A stretch of 64,000 bases of DNA from DATKUC01 sp964577375 (GTDB lineage: Bacteria > Spirochaetota > Spirochaetia > DSM-27196 > DATKUC01). Every line of letters starts with the position of its first letter. Position 1 is the first letter of the stretch. The translations under genes and the position numbers were made by a program. This document shows positions 34,599 through 43,465 of the stretch, one piece after another. The DNA is taken from the NCBI GenBank assembly GCA_964577375.1, contig CAZNYW010000012.1:1-64000 (forward strand), in the 5' to 3' direction. The notes below the pieces were generated by a model. That model searched no databases, was not told the origin of the DNA, and saw only the letters and a list, made by a program, of their open reading frames with translations.

Positions 34599-34907
34599 TC
34601 AGTAGCGGTCGCTGTTTCGCGGACGCTGGCCGCCGCCCCCGTGGCCGCGGTTGCGATCGCGGTTGTCCTGTGCTTCGTTCACACGGAGCTGGCGGCCGTC
34701 GAGCTCGGCGCCATTCAGGCCGGCAATCGCTGCTTCAGCTGCTTCGGAAGTTGCCATCTCCACGAATCCGAAACCACGAGCGCGTCCGGTCATCCGGTCA
34801 GTGATGATGTTGACGGACACGATCTCGCCATACTGCGCAAAAAGCGACTCGAGGCTGGCGGCTTCGGTACTGTAGCTCAGATTACCGACATACAGTTTCT
34901 TTGACAT
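34599..34907 (-). CDS. RRM-domain RNA-binding protein
   Basis: A 102-residue protein with one RNA-recognition motif: RNP2 LYVGNL at residues 5-10 and RNP1 RGFGFVEM at about 44-51, then a short Gly/Arg/Asp-rich tail (RDRNRGHGGGGQRPRNSDRY). Similar proteins in cyanobacteria and other bacteria are often cold-induced RNA chaperones. ATG 34907 is chosen because the fold begins there and GGAG is 10 nt upstream; eleven extra residues are possible. Confidence 0.93.
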   Translation of the reverse strand: MSKKLYVGNLSYSTEAASLESLFAQYGEIVSVNIITDRMTGRARGFGFVEMATSEAAEAAIAGLNGAELDGRQLRVNEAQDNRDRNRGHGGGGQRPRNSDRY

Positions 34908-35180
34908 CCTGGCTGTCTCCGGGGACTCTGCCCCAATCAATGCGGTGACTGGTATTTATCAACGATAAATCAACCGTGCCCTATTTGTACGCCGGAGTTT
35001 TGGAGAGGAGGAAGAGGCTGGAGACGTAGAAGGCCATTTCCGCACCGCCGGTGACAGCAACACAAGTTTTCGTCGGTAGACGCTCGACAATTGTGTCACG
35101 CGCACCAGCGAACCAGTAACTAAAGCATAGCATGACCCTGAAAAGAGATCAAGAAAAATGGCGTGAGGGTCGCGGCGCCG
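34908..35180. other. Intergenic region 5' of the RNA-binding protein gene
   Basis: 273 nt, distinctly AT-richer than its neighbours from 34955 to 34990. It holds the promoter and leader of the RNA-binding protein gene on the minus strand. TTTATC and GATAAA around 34956-34970 form a small inverted repeat. No gene is visible. Confidence 0.4.
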
Positions 35181-36218
35181 TCAGTTTCCCGTCAGGTCGA
35201 TTTCCCGTCCGGTTGCTGCAGCGTCGTCGGCCGCGAGACAGAGCTGTATCAGCCGGCGCTCGGACTCGGCGGGGTAGAAGGGGTATCCGCTGTCGATGGA
35301 ACTGATGCTCTTTTCGAGAAAATCGCGCAGCTCGAAGATCTCACCCGACGTCGAGGCGATCTCTACCGGCTTCGGCGCACGGTCTTCTCCGGTCTGATGG
35401 AAAAGACTGAAAGCCGGTTTGTCGGTCCTGTCCATCGCACCCGACCAGAGCGAGCGTATCGATCCGTCCGTTCCGACGATCTCCACCACCTGGTGGTGCT
35501 CGAAACCTCCGAGCGTCTGCGCGACAACCGCGAAGCCGCCGCCGGCGAAGCGAACGGTGGAGCCGAAGTTCTCATACATTCCCCGGCCGCCGTGACGCGA
35601 GGTTCCCCAGGCGGACACGGACAGCGGCGTCCCGCACTGCTCGAAGTACCAGAGAAGAAGATCGTAGAAATGGATGGGCTCCTCGAGGACCCAGGACCCG
35701 ACCGTGTCCCTGTTGTACCGCCAGCCTCCGGCGCCGTTCCGGTAGGGGAAGCGGAAGAGGTTGAGCATCGCATACTGCGGCGTGCCGATTCCCCCCTCGT
35801 CGATGATCCGCTTGATTGCGGCCCACTGCGGCGAAACCCGCATCTCGTGGACAATGGACAGAACCGCGCCGCTCCTTTTTGACGCGGCGATGATGGCGTC
35901 ACAGTCGGAAACCGTCGGCGCCATCGGCTTTTCCAGGATCACCGGTTTGCCCGCCTCGAGTGCAGCGACCGCGATCTCCGTGTGCAGGTGGGTCGGAACG
36001 ACGACATCCACAATCTCGACCGCAGGGTCCTCGATGAGCTTTCGGTAGTCGGTGTATCCGGCTATGCCCGGATTCTCCCTCTGGGCAAGCTCGACCGATT
36101 CGCGTGAATGCGATGCGACGGCGGCGAGTCGCGCATCCGCTATCTCGCCGATCGACTTCGCGTGAAGCCTGCCCCAGGCTCCGTAACCGACTAGTCCTAC
36201 CTGCATCACCCTGCTCAT
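35181..36218 (-). CDS. Gfo/Idh/MocA-family oxidoreductase
   Basis: A 345-residue NAD(P)-dependent dehydrogenase: VGLVGYGAWGRLHAKS is the Rossmann loop and VILEKPMAPT (about 93-102) carries the family EKP lysine. It probably oxidises or reduces a sugar or inositol derivative; the substrate is unknown. A strong AGGAGGTG lies 8 nt before the ATG. It is divergent from the membrane protein at 36326 and close to a medium-chain dehydrogenase and a sugar ABC operon, so a sugar-catabolic role is plausible. Confidence 0.9.
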   Translation of the reverse strand: MSRVMQVGLVGYGAWGRLHAKSIGEIADARLAAVASHSRESVELAQRENPGIAGYTDYRKLIEDPAVEIVDVVVPTHLHTEIAVAALEAGKPVILEKPMAPTVSDCDAIIAASKRSGAVLSIVHEMRVSPQWAAIKRIIDEGGIGTPQYAMLNLFRFPYRNGAGGWRYNRDTVGSWVLEEPIHFYDLLLWYFEQCGTPLSVSAWGTSRHGGRGMYENFGSTVRFAGGGFAVVAQTLGGFEHHQVVEIVGTDGSIRSLWSGAMDRTDKPAFSLFHQTGEDRAPKPVEIASTSGEIFELRDFLEKSISSIDSGYPFYPAESERRLIQLCLAADDAAATGREIDLTGN

Positions 36219-36325
36219 AGAACCACACCTCCTCGCGACCGCGAACTGGAGTCCGCGACATCACCATCATAGCACTGCACGGCGGACACGTATGTCGGCC
36301 GGGAAGTTCATGCTATGGTGGTGAT

Positions 36326-37705
36326 ATGACGACAGACCGTCGGCCGGCCGCGGCCGTCGAAGCGCTCTATGCCTCCTCGATGTACTGGGTCACCCTGGTG
36401 ATTGTGCTCGCCGAGGCGGGGGTCGTGCGCGCTGCCCTCGAGCGGCGGCTGCTGTTCATCGGCGCAATTGTGTTTCTTGCAAGCTCGCTTGTCCGGAAGC
36501 CGGATCTGCTCTTCTGGCTCGCAATCGCGGGGCTCGCCGTCGGCCAGCTCTTCGTCGTTGTCTACGGGCTTTCGGCACAGATCTGGGCGGACAGTCTCAC
36601 GGCGAACGCGGGAATACTCGTGCTCTTCGTCGCGATCCCGTTTCTTTCACTCCCGATGAGCGACGACCGCTATCTCGATGCGGTAAGGCGCTTCCTTGGA
36701 GGTGAAACCCGCGCGGGCCGCGGCAGATTCGTGCTTCTGGCGCTGGTTCATCTGTGCATGACCGTAGTCATGAACATCGCTTCGATCCCCGCGCTGCAGA
36801 AGATGCTGCGCCGGATGGAGCTTCCGCCGCGCTACCTCGTTCGCCTCTACACGGCGGGATATGCCTCCTACATGGTTTTCTCCCCCTTCGACGGTGTCGT
36901 CAACATGGTACTGCTCATGGCTTCGGTAACCTACAGCGCCTATCTTCCGGCGGCGGTGCCGATGGTGCTCGCGATTACCGCAGTCTCGGCGTTTCTTCTT
37001 CCGCGCCGGGCTCCGGCAAGCACCGGCTCCGAAAAGGAGACAACCGCCGCCCCCGCAGCGCGCGGGAACCGCACGCTCATCGCCTTCCTTTCTCACATCC
37101 TTGTCATGATCGCACTCGTTGCGGCGGGAAATCTTCTCTTCCATTTCCGCACGCCCACGCTGATGACCGCCATCCTTATCACCCTCTACGCGCTCTTCTG
37201 GTCGGCCACGCTCGGAAAATCGAGGCGGTGGATCTCCGAATTGCGCCGGCATGCCTCACTGGTTCTGGAATACCGGCGGTTTCTCGCCTTTCTCCTTGCA
37301 ATGAGCTTCTTTGGCGCCGTGCTTGCCCACACGCCCCTCAAGGGTGCGATCGGCGGATGGGTTCACTACCTCTCGGGACTTCCCCAGTATCTTATGCTTC
37401 TCGCCATCGTCGCCGTGACGCTGCTTCTGAGCCTCGCAGGGGTTCACATGATGATCGTGGTCACCGCCCTGGGCTTTGTGGTGTCGCCCGCGTCGCTCGG
37501 TCTCACCGCACCGGCCTACGCGCTCTTTCTGCTGACCTGCTGGTATGTGGCTATGTCGGTATCGCCCTTCGTGCCGTTTACAGCGGTGGTCTCAGAGGCG
37601 GTTGCTGAGCGGCCCCTCTCGGTGTCCGTCCGGCACAATCCGCTTTTTGCCGCGGTCATGCTCGTGTCCGGCCCGGCGGTCGTGCTTCTCGCAAATATCA
37701 TGTAG
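36326..37705 (+). CDS. Multi-pass membrane protein, possible ion/solute transporter
   Basis: A 459-residue protein with about twelve membrane segments in two halves joined by a charged loop near residue 235. The half-repeats end in YMVFSPFDGVVNMVLL and MIVVTALGFVVSPASLG, with a C-terminal SVSPFVPFTAVVSEAV re-entrant-like segment, which is reminiscent of the ion transporter (IT/TRAP-like) superfamily. I cannot name a family. It is followed after 9 nt by the dehydrogenase gene. Confidence 0.55.
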   Translation: MTTDRRPAAAVEALYASSMYWVTLVIVLAEAGVVRAALERRLLFIGAIVFLASSLVRKPDLLFWLAIAGLAVGQLFVVVYGLSAQIWADSLTANAGILVLFVAIPFLSLPMSDDRYLDAVRRFLGGETRAGRGRFVLLALVHLCMTVVMNIASIPALQKMLRRMELPPRYLVRLYTAGYASYMVFSPFDGVVNMVLLMASVTYSAYLPAAVPMVLAITAVSAFLLPRRAPASTGSEKETTAAPAARGNRTLIAFLSHILVMIALVAAGNLLFHFRTPTLMTAILITLYALFWSATLGKSRRWISELRRHASLVLEYRRFLAFLLAMSFFGAVLAHTPLKGAIGGWVHYLSGLPQYLMLLAIVAVTLLLSLAGVHMMIVVTALGFVVSPASLGLTAPAYALFLLTCWYVAMSVSPFVPFTAVVSEAVAERPLSVSVRHNPLFAAVMLVSGPAVVLLANIM

Positions 37706-37714
37706 GAGGATTCC

Positions 37715-38776
37715 ATGTCGCGGAAAAGGGAAGACCCGACGCAGGTGATATTCACTGCCGAGAATGTCGCGGAGCTCCTTCCGGCTCCGGATCGAAGGCC
37801 TCTCTCCCCAGGCGAGATGCGCCTCGAGACTCTCTACTCGCTCATAAGTCCGGGTACCGAGCTCTCGTGGTACTCAGGCGTCCAGCGCGAGGTAGCCGGA
37901 TCGAAGTTCGGCTACCCGGTCTATCCCGGCTACTGCAATGTCGCGCGGGTCGTCGAAACCGGGGCTGAGGTCGACGGATTCGAGGCCGGTGACCTCGTGG
38001 TGAACGGTGCCCCGCACGTGTCGGAGCTCGTGGTCGACCCTTCGCCCCTGCTCGAGTTCTCGCATCAGGACCTTCGAAAACCGCTCGCTAAATATCCGGC
38101 GAACGCCTCGCTCGAGCTCGCGCCGCTGGCAAAGATGGTGGAGATAGCGCTGACGGCAGAACGTGTTGCCGGATGCCGGCTCGGCGACCGCGTAGTAGTG
38201 GTAGGGCAGGGGATGATCGGCAATCTTGCGGCGCAGCTTCTCACGCTTTCGGGAGCGGAGGTGCTTGCGGTCGACACCTCCGACCGGCGCCTCGAGCTGT
38301 CGGGAGCCTGCGGCATCGGCCGCAGGGTCAATCCGCAGAGGGAGGACATCGCGAAGCTGGTTTCCGACTGGACCGACGGGCGCGGCGCAGACGTCACCGT
38401 CGAAAGTATCGGGAACGCACGGCTGATCCTCGATGCGGCCGAATACACCCGACCGCGCGGCAGGATCATCATGCTCGGTACCCCGCGAAGACGAGTGGAG
38501 ATGAATCCTGCGCCCGACCTCTGGCAGGCGCACATGAAGGGCATCGAGATTACGGGCGCGCTGCGCTGTCAGTTCTACCCGCTCTATCCAGCTTCATTCG
38601 AGCGGCGATCGGTGCTGAACGACCTCGAGCTTGCCGTCGAACTGATCAGCTCCCGAAGGCTCATCGTCGAGCCCTTCATCACCGGCCGTTACCCGCCGGA
38701 ATCCTGCCAGGAGGCCTACCGGCATCTGGTCGAGGCGGGTGACCGTGCGATGGGCCTGCTCTTCGACTGGAGCTGA
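37715..38776 (+). CDS. Medium-chain zinc-type alcohol dehydrogenase-like protein
   Basis: A 353-residue MDR-fold protein. SLISPGTELSWYSG (residues 43-56) and YPVYPGYCNVARVVE are typical of the sugar-alcohol branch in which the catalytic zinc ligands are altered, and VVVGQGMIGNLAAQLL is the cofactor-binding loop. It likely oxidises a sugar or polyol with NAD(P). Its ATG follows AGGAGG. It is co-directional with the transporter-like gene before it; a new promoter for the ABC operon lies just downstream. Confidence 0.82.
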   Translation: MSRKREDPTQVIFTAENVAELLPAPDRRPLSPGEMRLETLYSLISPGTELSWYSGVQREVAGSKFGYPVYPGYCNVARVVETGAEVDGFEAGDLVVNGAPHVSELVVDPSPLLEFSHQDLRKPLAKYPANASLELAPLAKMVEIALTAERVAGCRLGDRVVVVGQGMIGNLAAQLLTLSGAEVLAVDTSDRRLELSGACGIGRRVNPQREDIAKLVSDWTDGRGADVTVESIGNARLILDAAEYTRPRGRIIMLGTPRRRVEMNPAPDLWQAHMKGIEITGALRCQFYPLYPASFERRSVLNDLELAVELISSRRLIVEPFITGRYPPESCQEAYRHLVEAGDRAMGLLFDWS

Positions 38777-38810
38777 CGCGGCGCGTCGGCCTGCCTCGGC
38801 CATACGTGAG

Positions 38811-38839
38811 TTGACAGTCCGGAATTCCAGGTTTATAGT
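38811..38839 (+). promoter_or_regulatory. Strong predicted sigma70 promoter of the second ABC operon
   Basis: TTGACA (38811-38816), a 17-nt spacer containing the palindrome GGAATTCC (38821-38828), and TATAGT (38834-38839), followed by an AT-rich leader and AGGAGG before ATG 38881. It is the best promoter match in the window. The palindrome between the hexamers could be an operator. Confidence 0.75.
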
Positions 38840-38880
38840 TTTTTTTAGTAAGTAAATAATTCCCAAAGGAGGACTGCAAG

Positions 38881-40167
38881 ATGAAAGGAAACGTACGCTG
38901 GCTGCTGTTTTCCGTTCTCGTTTTTGCCGTCGCGGTCGGTACCGCCTGGGCCGGGGGGTCCAGCGAGAGTGCCTCGGGCGCCCAGGGACCCAAGAGCATC
39001 ACCGTTCTGACCTGGAACCTGCCTCACTACGCCGATTCAATCAACGGCTGGATCAGCGAGTTCGAGGGCGCCAACAAGGGCGTCACCGTGACCTGGGTGG
39101 ACAAGAAGGGTACCGAGCTTCCCACCTACTACCAGACCCAGCTCGCAGCCGGCACGCCGCCGGACGTCGTCGACATCCAGGGTGCGCTCTGGTACCAGTA
39201 CGCGGCAAACGGAACGTTCATGGACCTTACTTCCCGCTTCCAGAAAGATGCGGACATGAAGAACCGGTTCGAGCCGAATATCCTGAAGGCTGCATCGATG
39301 TACGACGGGAAGTACTTCATGGTCCCGTTCTACACCCCGTCCACGGTGCTGTTCTATAACAAGCCGATGTTCAAGGACGCCGGCATCACGAGCCCGCCGA
39401 CGACGATGGCCGAGCTCGTCGCGGACGCGAAGAAGCTCACCCACGGCAACGTGAGCGGGTTCATCACTCTCAATTTCGACTGGCTCTACTGGCCGCTTTT
39501 CCGCGCGAACGGCGTCGAGATCCTGAACGCCGACGGTACCAAGGCCGCCTTCAACACCCCGGCCGCGGTGCAGACGCTCAAGACGCTCGCAGATCTCACC
39601 GCATCCGGCGTCATTTCGAAGGTCTCCTGGACGGGCCGCTGGGTCGAGCCGAACGGCGAGTTCGGCGCTGGAAACGCGGCCATGCTCAACGCACATCTGC
39701 CGGCGCTCAAGGCCTTCGAGTCGCAGAGCAAGTGGGCGAACGATCAGACCGTCGGCGTGGCAGCCTTCCCGGGCAAGTGGTCGGTGCCCAACTATCACGG
39801 CTTCGGCATCGCTGCTAAGTCGAAGTACCCGGACGTCGCGTGGAACTTCGTGAAGCTCATCACCAACGACAAATGGGCCAAGAACGCCGCAACCGTGCTC
39901 GGGACGCTGAGCGGCAACTCGGTTGCCGACAACGCGCTGATAAACGATCCGAGCTTCGCCAAGGACAATCCGGTGGTTGCCGAAAGCTTCAAGGTGGACC
40001 TCTCTGAGGCGGGAAATCTCACGGGTATCACCCGTACGCCGAAAGACGCCCAGATCAAGGACGCGGTCTACTCGAACATCCAGAAAGCACTCTTCGGACA
40101 GGTGTCTGCGGAGAAGGCGCTCGCCGATGCCGAGGCCTCCGTCAATCAAATTCTCGCTGGACAATAG
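38881..40167 (+). CDS. Sugar ABC transporter substrate-binding protein (family 1)
   Basis: A 428-residue exported protein with a signal peptide ending AVGTAWAGG (about residue 22), followed by a SSES spacer. LPTYYQTQLAAGTPPDVVDIQG and VPFYTPSTVLFYNKPMFKDAG are family 1 features. It captures a mono- or oligosaccharide, as the first gene of a four-gene transport operon. The ligand cannot be told from the sequence. No ATPase gene follows. Confidence 0.9.
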   Translation: MKGNVRWLLFSVLVFAVAVGTAWAGGSSESASGAQGPKSITVLTWNLPHYADSINGWISEFEGANKGVTVTWVDKKGTELPTYYQTQLAAGTPPDVVDIQGALWYQYAANGTFMDLTSRFQKDADMKNRFEPNILKAASMYDGKYFMVPFYTPSTVLFYNKPMFKDAGITSPPTTMAELVADAKKLTHGNVSGFITLNFDWLYWPLFRANGVEILNADGTKAAFNTPAAVQTLKTLADLTASGVISKVSWTGRWVEPNGEFGAGNAAMLNAHLPALKAFESQSKWANDQTVGVAAFPGKWSVPNYHGFGIAAKSKYPDVAWNFVKLITNDKWAKNAATVLGTLSGNSVADNALINDPSFAKDNPVVAESFKVDLSEAGNLTGITRTPKDAQIKDAVYSNIQKALFGQVSAEKALADAEASVNQILAGQ

Positions 40168-40235
40168 GTCTCACCTGATACAACAATGAACAGTGCGCCG
40201 GCGTCACGCCGGCGCACCGATCTTCCGGAGGATGC

Positions 40236-41144
40236 ATGGCGATACTGGCCCGGCAGCGGCGACGGTCGCGCTCTCTCATGATAATCGTGCTCCTCGCACC
40301 CTCACTGATCGTGTTCTTTCTCTACCGCGCGGTCCCGATTATCTGGAATCTTGTTCTTTCTTTCGAAAAGTGGAATTTCGTCGATGTTCCGAAGTTCGTC
40401 GGCATCGCGAACTACGCGAAGATCTTTGCGGACCCGATCTTCTGGGAAAGCTTCAAGAATACGGTTCTCTACTTCTTCGGTGGCTCGCCGATCGCGATTG
40501 TTCTCGCGCTCGGGCTGAGCCTTCTTGTGAACAAGCCGCTCAAGGGGCGCAACCTCTACCGGGCCCTCATCTTTCTTCCCTATCCGATTACACCGGTCGC
40601 TATCGCCATCATCTGGAAGTGGCTCTACGACGACAAGGTGGGGCTTATCAACTTCATTCTGCGGTCGCTCGGCCTCACGAAAGAGGGGATAGGATTTCTC
40701 AGCAATTTCACCTGGGCGCTGCCTTCGGTAATCTTCACTACCATCTGGCAGGTGCTCGGCTACTTCGTGATCATCATGCTTTCCGGTCTGCAAACCATAC
40801 CGGACGAGCTTTACGAATCGGCCGAGCTCGACGGGGCAAGCGCGGCACAGCGCCTCTGGTCAATCACGCTTCCGCTGATCCGTCCGACCATCTTTCTCTG
40901 CTTCATTGTGGGCATCATCAACTCCTTCACCACCTTCGATGTGATCTACATCATGACAAACGGGGGCCCGGGGCACGCAACCGAGATTCTGGTCACCTAC
41001 ATCTACAAGAATGCATTCACCTTCAATCAGATAGGCGCGGCAGCGGCGATGACGCTCGTGATGTTCGTTTTCCTTCTTGTCATAACGGCCGTCTCGAACA
41101 GAGTTTCCGGGGGAGAAGCCGGCGGGGTGAACTACTATGAATAG
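40236..41144 (+). CDS. Sugar ABC transporter permease, MalF/UgpA type
   Basis: A 302-residue, six-helix permease with the EAA loop YESAELDGASAAQRLWSITLP near residues 192-212. It starts 68 nt after the binding-protein gene with GGAGG upstream, and its end overlaps the next permease by 8 nt. Confidence 0.9.
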   Translation: MAILARQRRRSRSLMIIVLLAPSLIVFFLYRAVPIIWNLVLSFEKWNFVDVPKFVGIANYAKIFADPIFWESFKNTVLYFFGGSPIAIVLALGLSLLVNKPLKGRNLYRALIFLPYPITPVAIAIIWKWLYDDKVGLINFILRSLGLTKEGIGFLSNFTWALPSVIFTTIWQVLGYFVIIMLSGLQTIPDELYESAELDGASAAQRLWSITLPLIRPTIFLCFIVGIINSFTTFDVIYIMTNGGPGHATEILVTYIYKNAFTFNQIGAAAAMTLVMFVFLLVITAVSNRVSGGEAGGVNYYE

Positions 41145-41955
41145 GAAAAGCGTTGTCCGGTTTGTCGATCACCTGGTTCTCGTGCTTGTCAGCATCGTAA
41201 TGATCGTTCCCATCTACTGGGTGCTCAAGACCAGCCTCACGGGGGAGAACCTCTTCAACTATCCCCCCTCCCTCATTCCGAAGAATCCGAACATCTACTA
41301 CTTCGTCGATGTGTATTACTGGATTCCATTCCTGAGATACTTCTTCAACAGCGTTTTCGTCTCGCTCATCGTTGTGCTGGCGAACATCCTGTTCAACGCG
41401 ATGGCCGCCTACGCGTTGCGGTTCAAATTCCCCGGGAAGAAGCTGCTCATCGTCACCTATCTTGGTCTGATGATGATACCCTTCCAGGCAACCATCATTC
41501 CCGCGTTCCTGCTTACCAAGTACATGGGCATGCTCAACAGCTACATCGGCCTCGCGTTTCCGCTCGCCTCGACGATCATCAATATCTTCGTGCTCAAGGC
41601 AGCGTTCGATGCGATTCCGGGCTCGCTTTTCGATGCGGCGCTCATCGACGGCATGAAGGAGTGGCGGATCCTGTTTAAAATCTATATTCCACTGTCCAAA
41701 CCCGCAGTCGCGACCAACATCATCCTCACCTTCGTTTGGTCGTGGAACAACTTCATCTGGCCGCTCATCATCATATCCAACAAGGACATGCAGACGCTGC
41801 CGCTCGGCCTTTCGACCTTCCTAAGCTACTTCGAAAACACGAGCGGGCAGATGTACGCGTTCGTCATCATGGTCATCGCGCCGATCATCCTGGTCTTCTT
41901 CATGAACCAGAAGCGATTCATAAGCGGCATGATAAGCGGAGCCGTCAAGGGATGA
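41137..41955 (+). CDS. Sugar ABC transporter permease, MalG type
   Basis: A 272-residue, six-helix permease. The EAA loop reads FDAALIDGMKEWRILFKIYIP near residues 165-185. Its stop overlaps the ATG of the next gene (ATGA at 41952-41955), which makes that small membrane protein part of the same translated unit. Confidence 0.9.
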   Translation: MNRKSVVRFVDHLVLVLVSIVMIVPIYWVLKTSLTGENLFNYPPSLIPKNPNIYYFVDVYYWIPFLRYFFNSVFVSLIVVLANILFNAMAAYALRFKFPGKKLLIVTYLGLMMIPFQATIIPAFLLTKYMGMLNSYIGLAFPLASTIINIFVLKAAFDAIPGSLFDAALIDGMKEWRILFKIYIPLSKPAVATNIILTFVWSWNNFIWPLIIISNKDMQTLPLGLSTFLSYFENTSGQMYAFVIMVIAPIILVFFMNQKRFISGMISGAVKG

Positions 41956-42347
41956 AGCTCGTAAAATCGATCGGAGACGTCATTCGCGGCAGCATCGCCA
42001 ACTCCATCGTGATCTTCGTAATCGTTGCCGCGCTCGTCGGATGGCTGGTGTTCGTCAACCTGAATAACGACGGCGTGATCACAGGAAGGGTGGTGGACTC
42101 AACCGGCAGCCCGGTTGCCGACGCGCGGGTGCTCGTCCGTGAAAAGACGCTCCAGCTCATCAAGCCGCCCGTCGGCACGGACACCGACGCCAACGGCGTC
42201 TTCCGCTTCAAAGACATGAAGATAATCGAGTTTCTGATTTCGGCAAGGAAGGACGGTTACACGAGCCCCGAGCCTGTGCACTACCATCTCTATTTCAAAG
42301 GCGAGCACTTCAAGGTGCCGAAGCCTCTGGTTCTGACGAAGGAGTAG
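41952..42347 (+). CDS. Membrane-anchored carboxypeptidase-regulatory-like domain protein
   Basis: A 131-residue protein: one membrane helix (residues 15-36, SIVIFVIVAALVGWLVFV) followed by an extracytoplasmic beta-sandwich, GVITGRVVDSTGSPVADARVLVRE then GTDTDANGVFRFKDM, which is the carboxypeptidase-D regulatory-like (Ig-type) fold. Such folds bind sugars or proteins. Tight overlap with the permease gene suggests a partner of the importer, for example a docking aid for the binding protein. This role is inferred. It ends 24 nt before a hairpin shared with the convergent gene. Confidence 0.75.
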   Translation: MKLVKSIGDVIRGSIANSIVIFVIVAALVGWLVFVNLNNDGVITGRVVDSTGSPVADARVLVREKTLQLIKPPVGTDTDANGVFRFKDMKIIEFLISARKDGYTSPEPVHYHLYFKGEHFKVPKPLVLTKE

Positions 42348-42370
42348 GACGTCGGCCGCCCACGGCTTCA

Positions 42371-42389
42371 GGCGCCGGTTCCCGGCGCC
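42371..42389. terminator. GC-rich hairpin between convergent genes
   Basis: GGCGCCGG (42371-42378) pairs exactly with CCGGCGCC (42382-42389) with a 3-nt loop, between the stops of the carboxypeptidase-regulatory-like gene and the aldo/keto reductase gene. There is no T tract on either side. Confidence 0.5.
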
Positions 42390-42391
42390 CT

Positions 42392-43381
42392 CTACCGGCG
42401 CTCCATCACCTGCTCGATTTCCGCCATCACCTCCGCCGGGAGGGGACCGTGACGGAGGGCTCCTGCGTTTTCTTCCACCTGCTCGACGGTTCTGAACCCC
42501 GGGATCGGAATGGTCCGTTCGCTTCTCGCCCAGAGCCAGCCGAGGGCGCCCTGAACTAAAGTCCGGCCGTCCGACATCAGAAGCTCGCGCAGCTTTTCCA
42601 GCCTCTCGAGAAGCCTCTGGTTCGGCGTTCCGCCGCTGAAATAGGTCATCCAATCAGGGCTTTTCTCGCCGCGCACGTCGTTGGCGGGCAGGCTGGCGCC
42701 CCGGGAGTATTTCCCGCTCAGCAGCCCCATCGCAAGGGGGGCGCGATTGATGCTTGCGATGCGGCGCGCCTCGCAGAGCTGCACGATGGCGGGCGCATCG
42801 TTGAAGACGTTCATCTGGTGCTGCACTGCCGCGCAGTGGCCGCCGTCGGCGAAAAGGCGCGCGCGCTCGGCATCGTCGGTGCTCCACGCGTAGGCGCGGA
42901 TCTTACCGGCACGGACCAGATCGTCGAGGGTGTCGCGCACCTCCACTGCCCGTTCGATGTCGTAGCCGTTGAGGTGAAACTGGTAGAGATCGATGTAGTC
43001 GCTGCCGAGCCGCTTCAGGGAGGCTTCGCAGGCCTGACGGATGTATCCGGAGGAGGCATCCTCGCCGGTGATCTGCCGCCTGCTCTCATCGAATACGTTT
43101 CCGAACTTGGTTGCGACGACGACCTTCGAACGGTCGGTCCCGAGAGCCTTTGCAAGCACCTTTTCGCTGTGACCGGTGCCGTAGACATCTGCGGTGTCGA
43201 AGAACGTCACCCCGAGCTCCAGGGCGCGCCGAATTGCCGCCACCGACTGCCCGTCGTCGACATCCCCCCAGCCTACGGCATCTTCACCGCGCCAGAACGG
43301 ACCACCGATGGCCCAGCAGCCCAGACCCATCGCGCTGACCTTTACCGAAAGCTTTCCAAGTGTGCGTTGACCTTCCCACAT
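42392..43381 (-). CDS. Aldo/keto reductase
   Basis: A 329-residue TIM-barrel oxidoreductase. MGLGCWAIGGPFW, FFDTADVYGTGHSEKVLAKAL with the catalytic Asp and Tyr, and VVATKFG with the catalytic lysine are complete. Unlike the protein at 496-1641 it has no iron-sulfur tail. It reduces carbonyls with NADPH; the closest types are general stress or sugar-aldehyde reductases. It is probably a single-gene unit. Confidence 0.9.
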   Translation of the reverse strand: MWEGQRTLGKLSVKVSAMGLGCWAIGGPFWRGEDAVGWGDVDDGQSVAAIRRALELGVTFFDTADVYGTGHSEKVLAKALGTDRSKVVVATKFGNVFDESRRQITGEDASSGYIRQACEASLKRLGSDYIDLYQFHLNGYDIERAVEVRDTLDDLVRAGKIRAYAWSTDDAERARLFADGGHCAAVQHQMNVFNDAPAIVQLCEARRIASINRAPLAMGLLSGKYSRGASLPANDVRGEKSPDWMTYFSGGTPNQRLLERLEKLRELLMSDGRTLVQGALGWLWARSERTIPIPGFRTVEQVEENAGALRHGPLPAEVMAEIEQVMERR

Positions 43382-43465
43382 GAGTCCATGATATCGGCTG
43401 GGAGGAGAGCTCGCAACCGGCTGATGACCGCGAGTGCTTTCGCGACCGTCACTACGCCGGCAACA

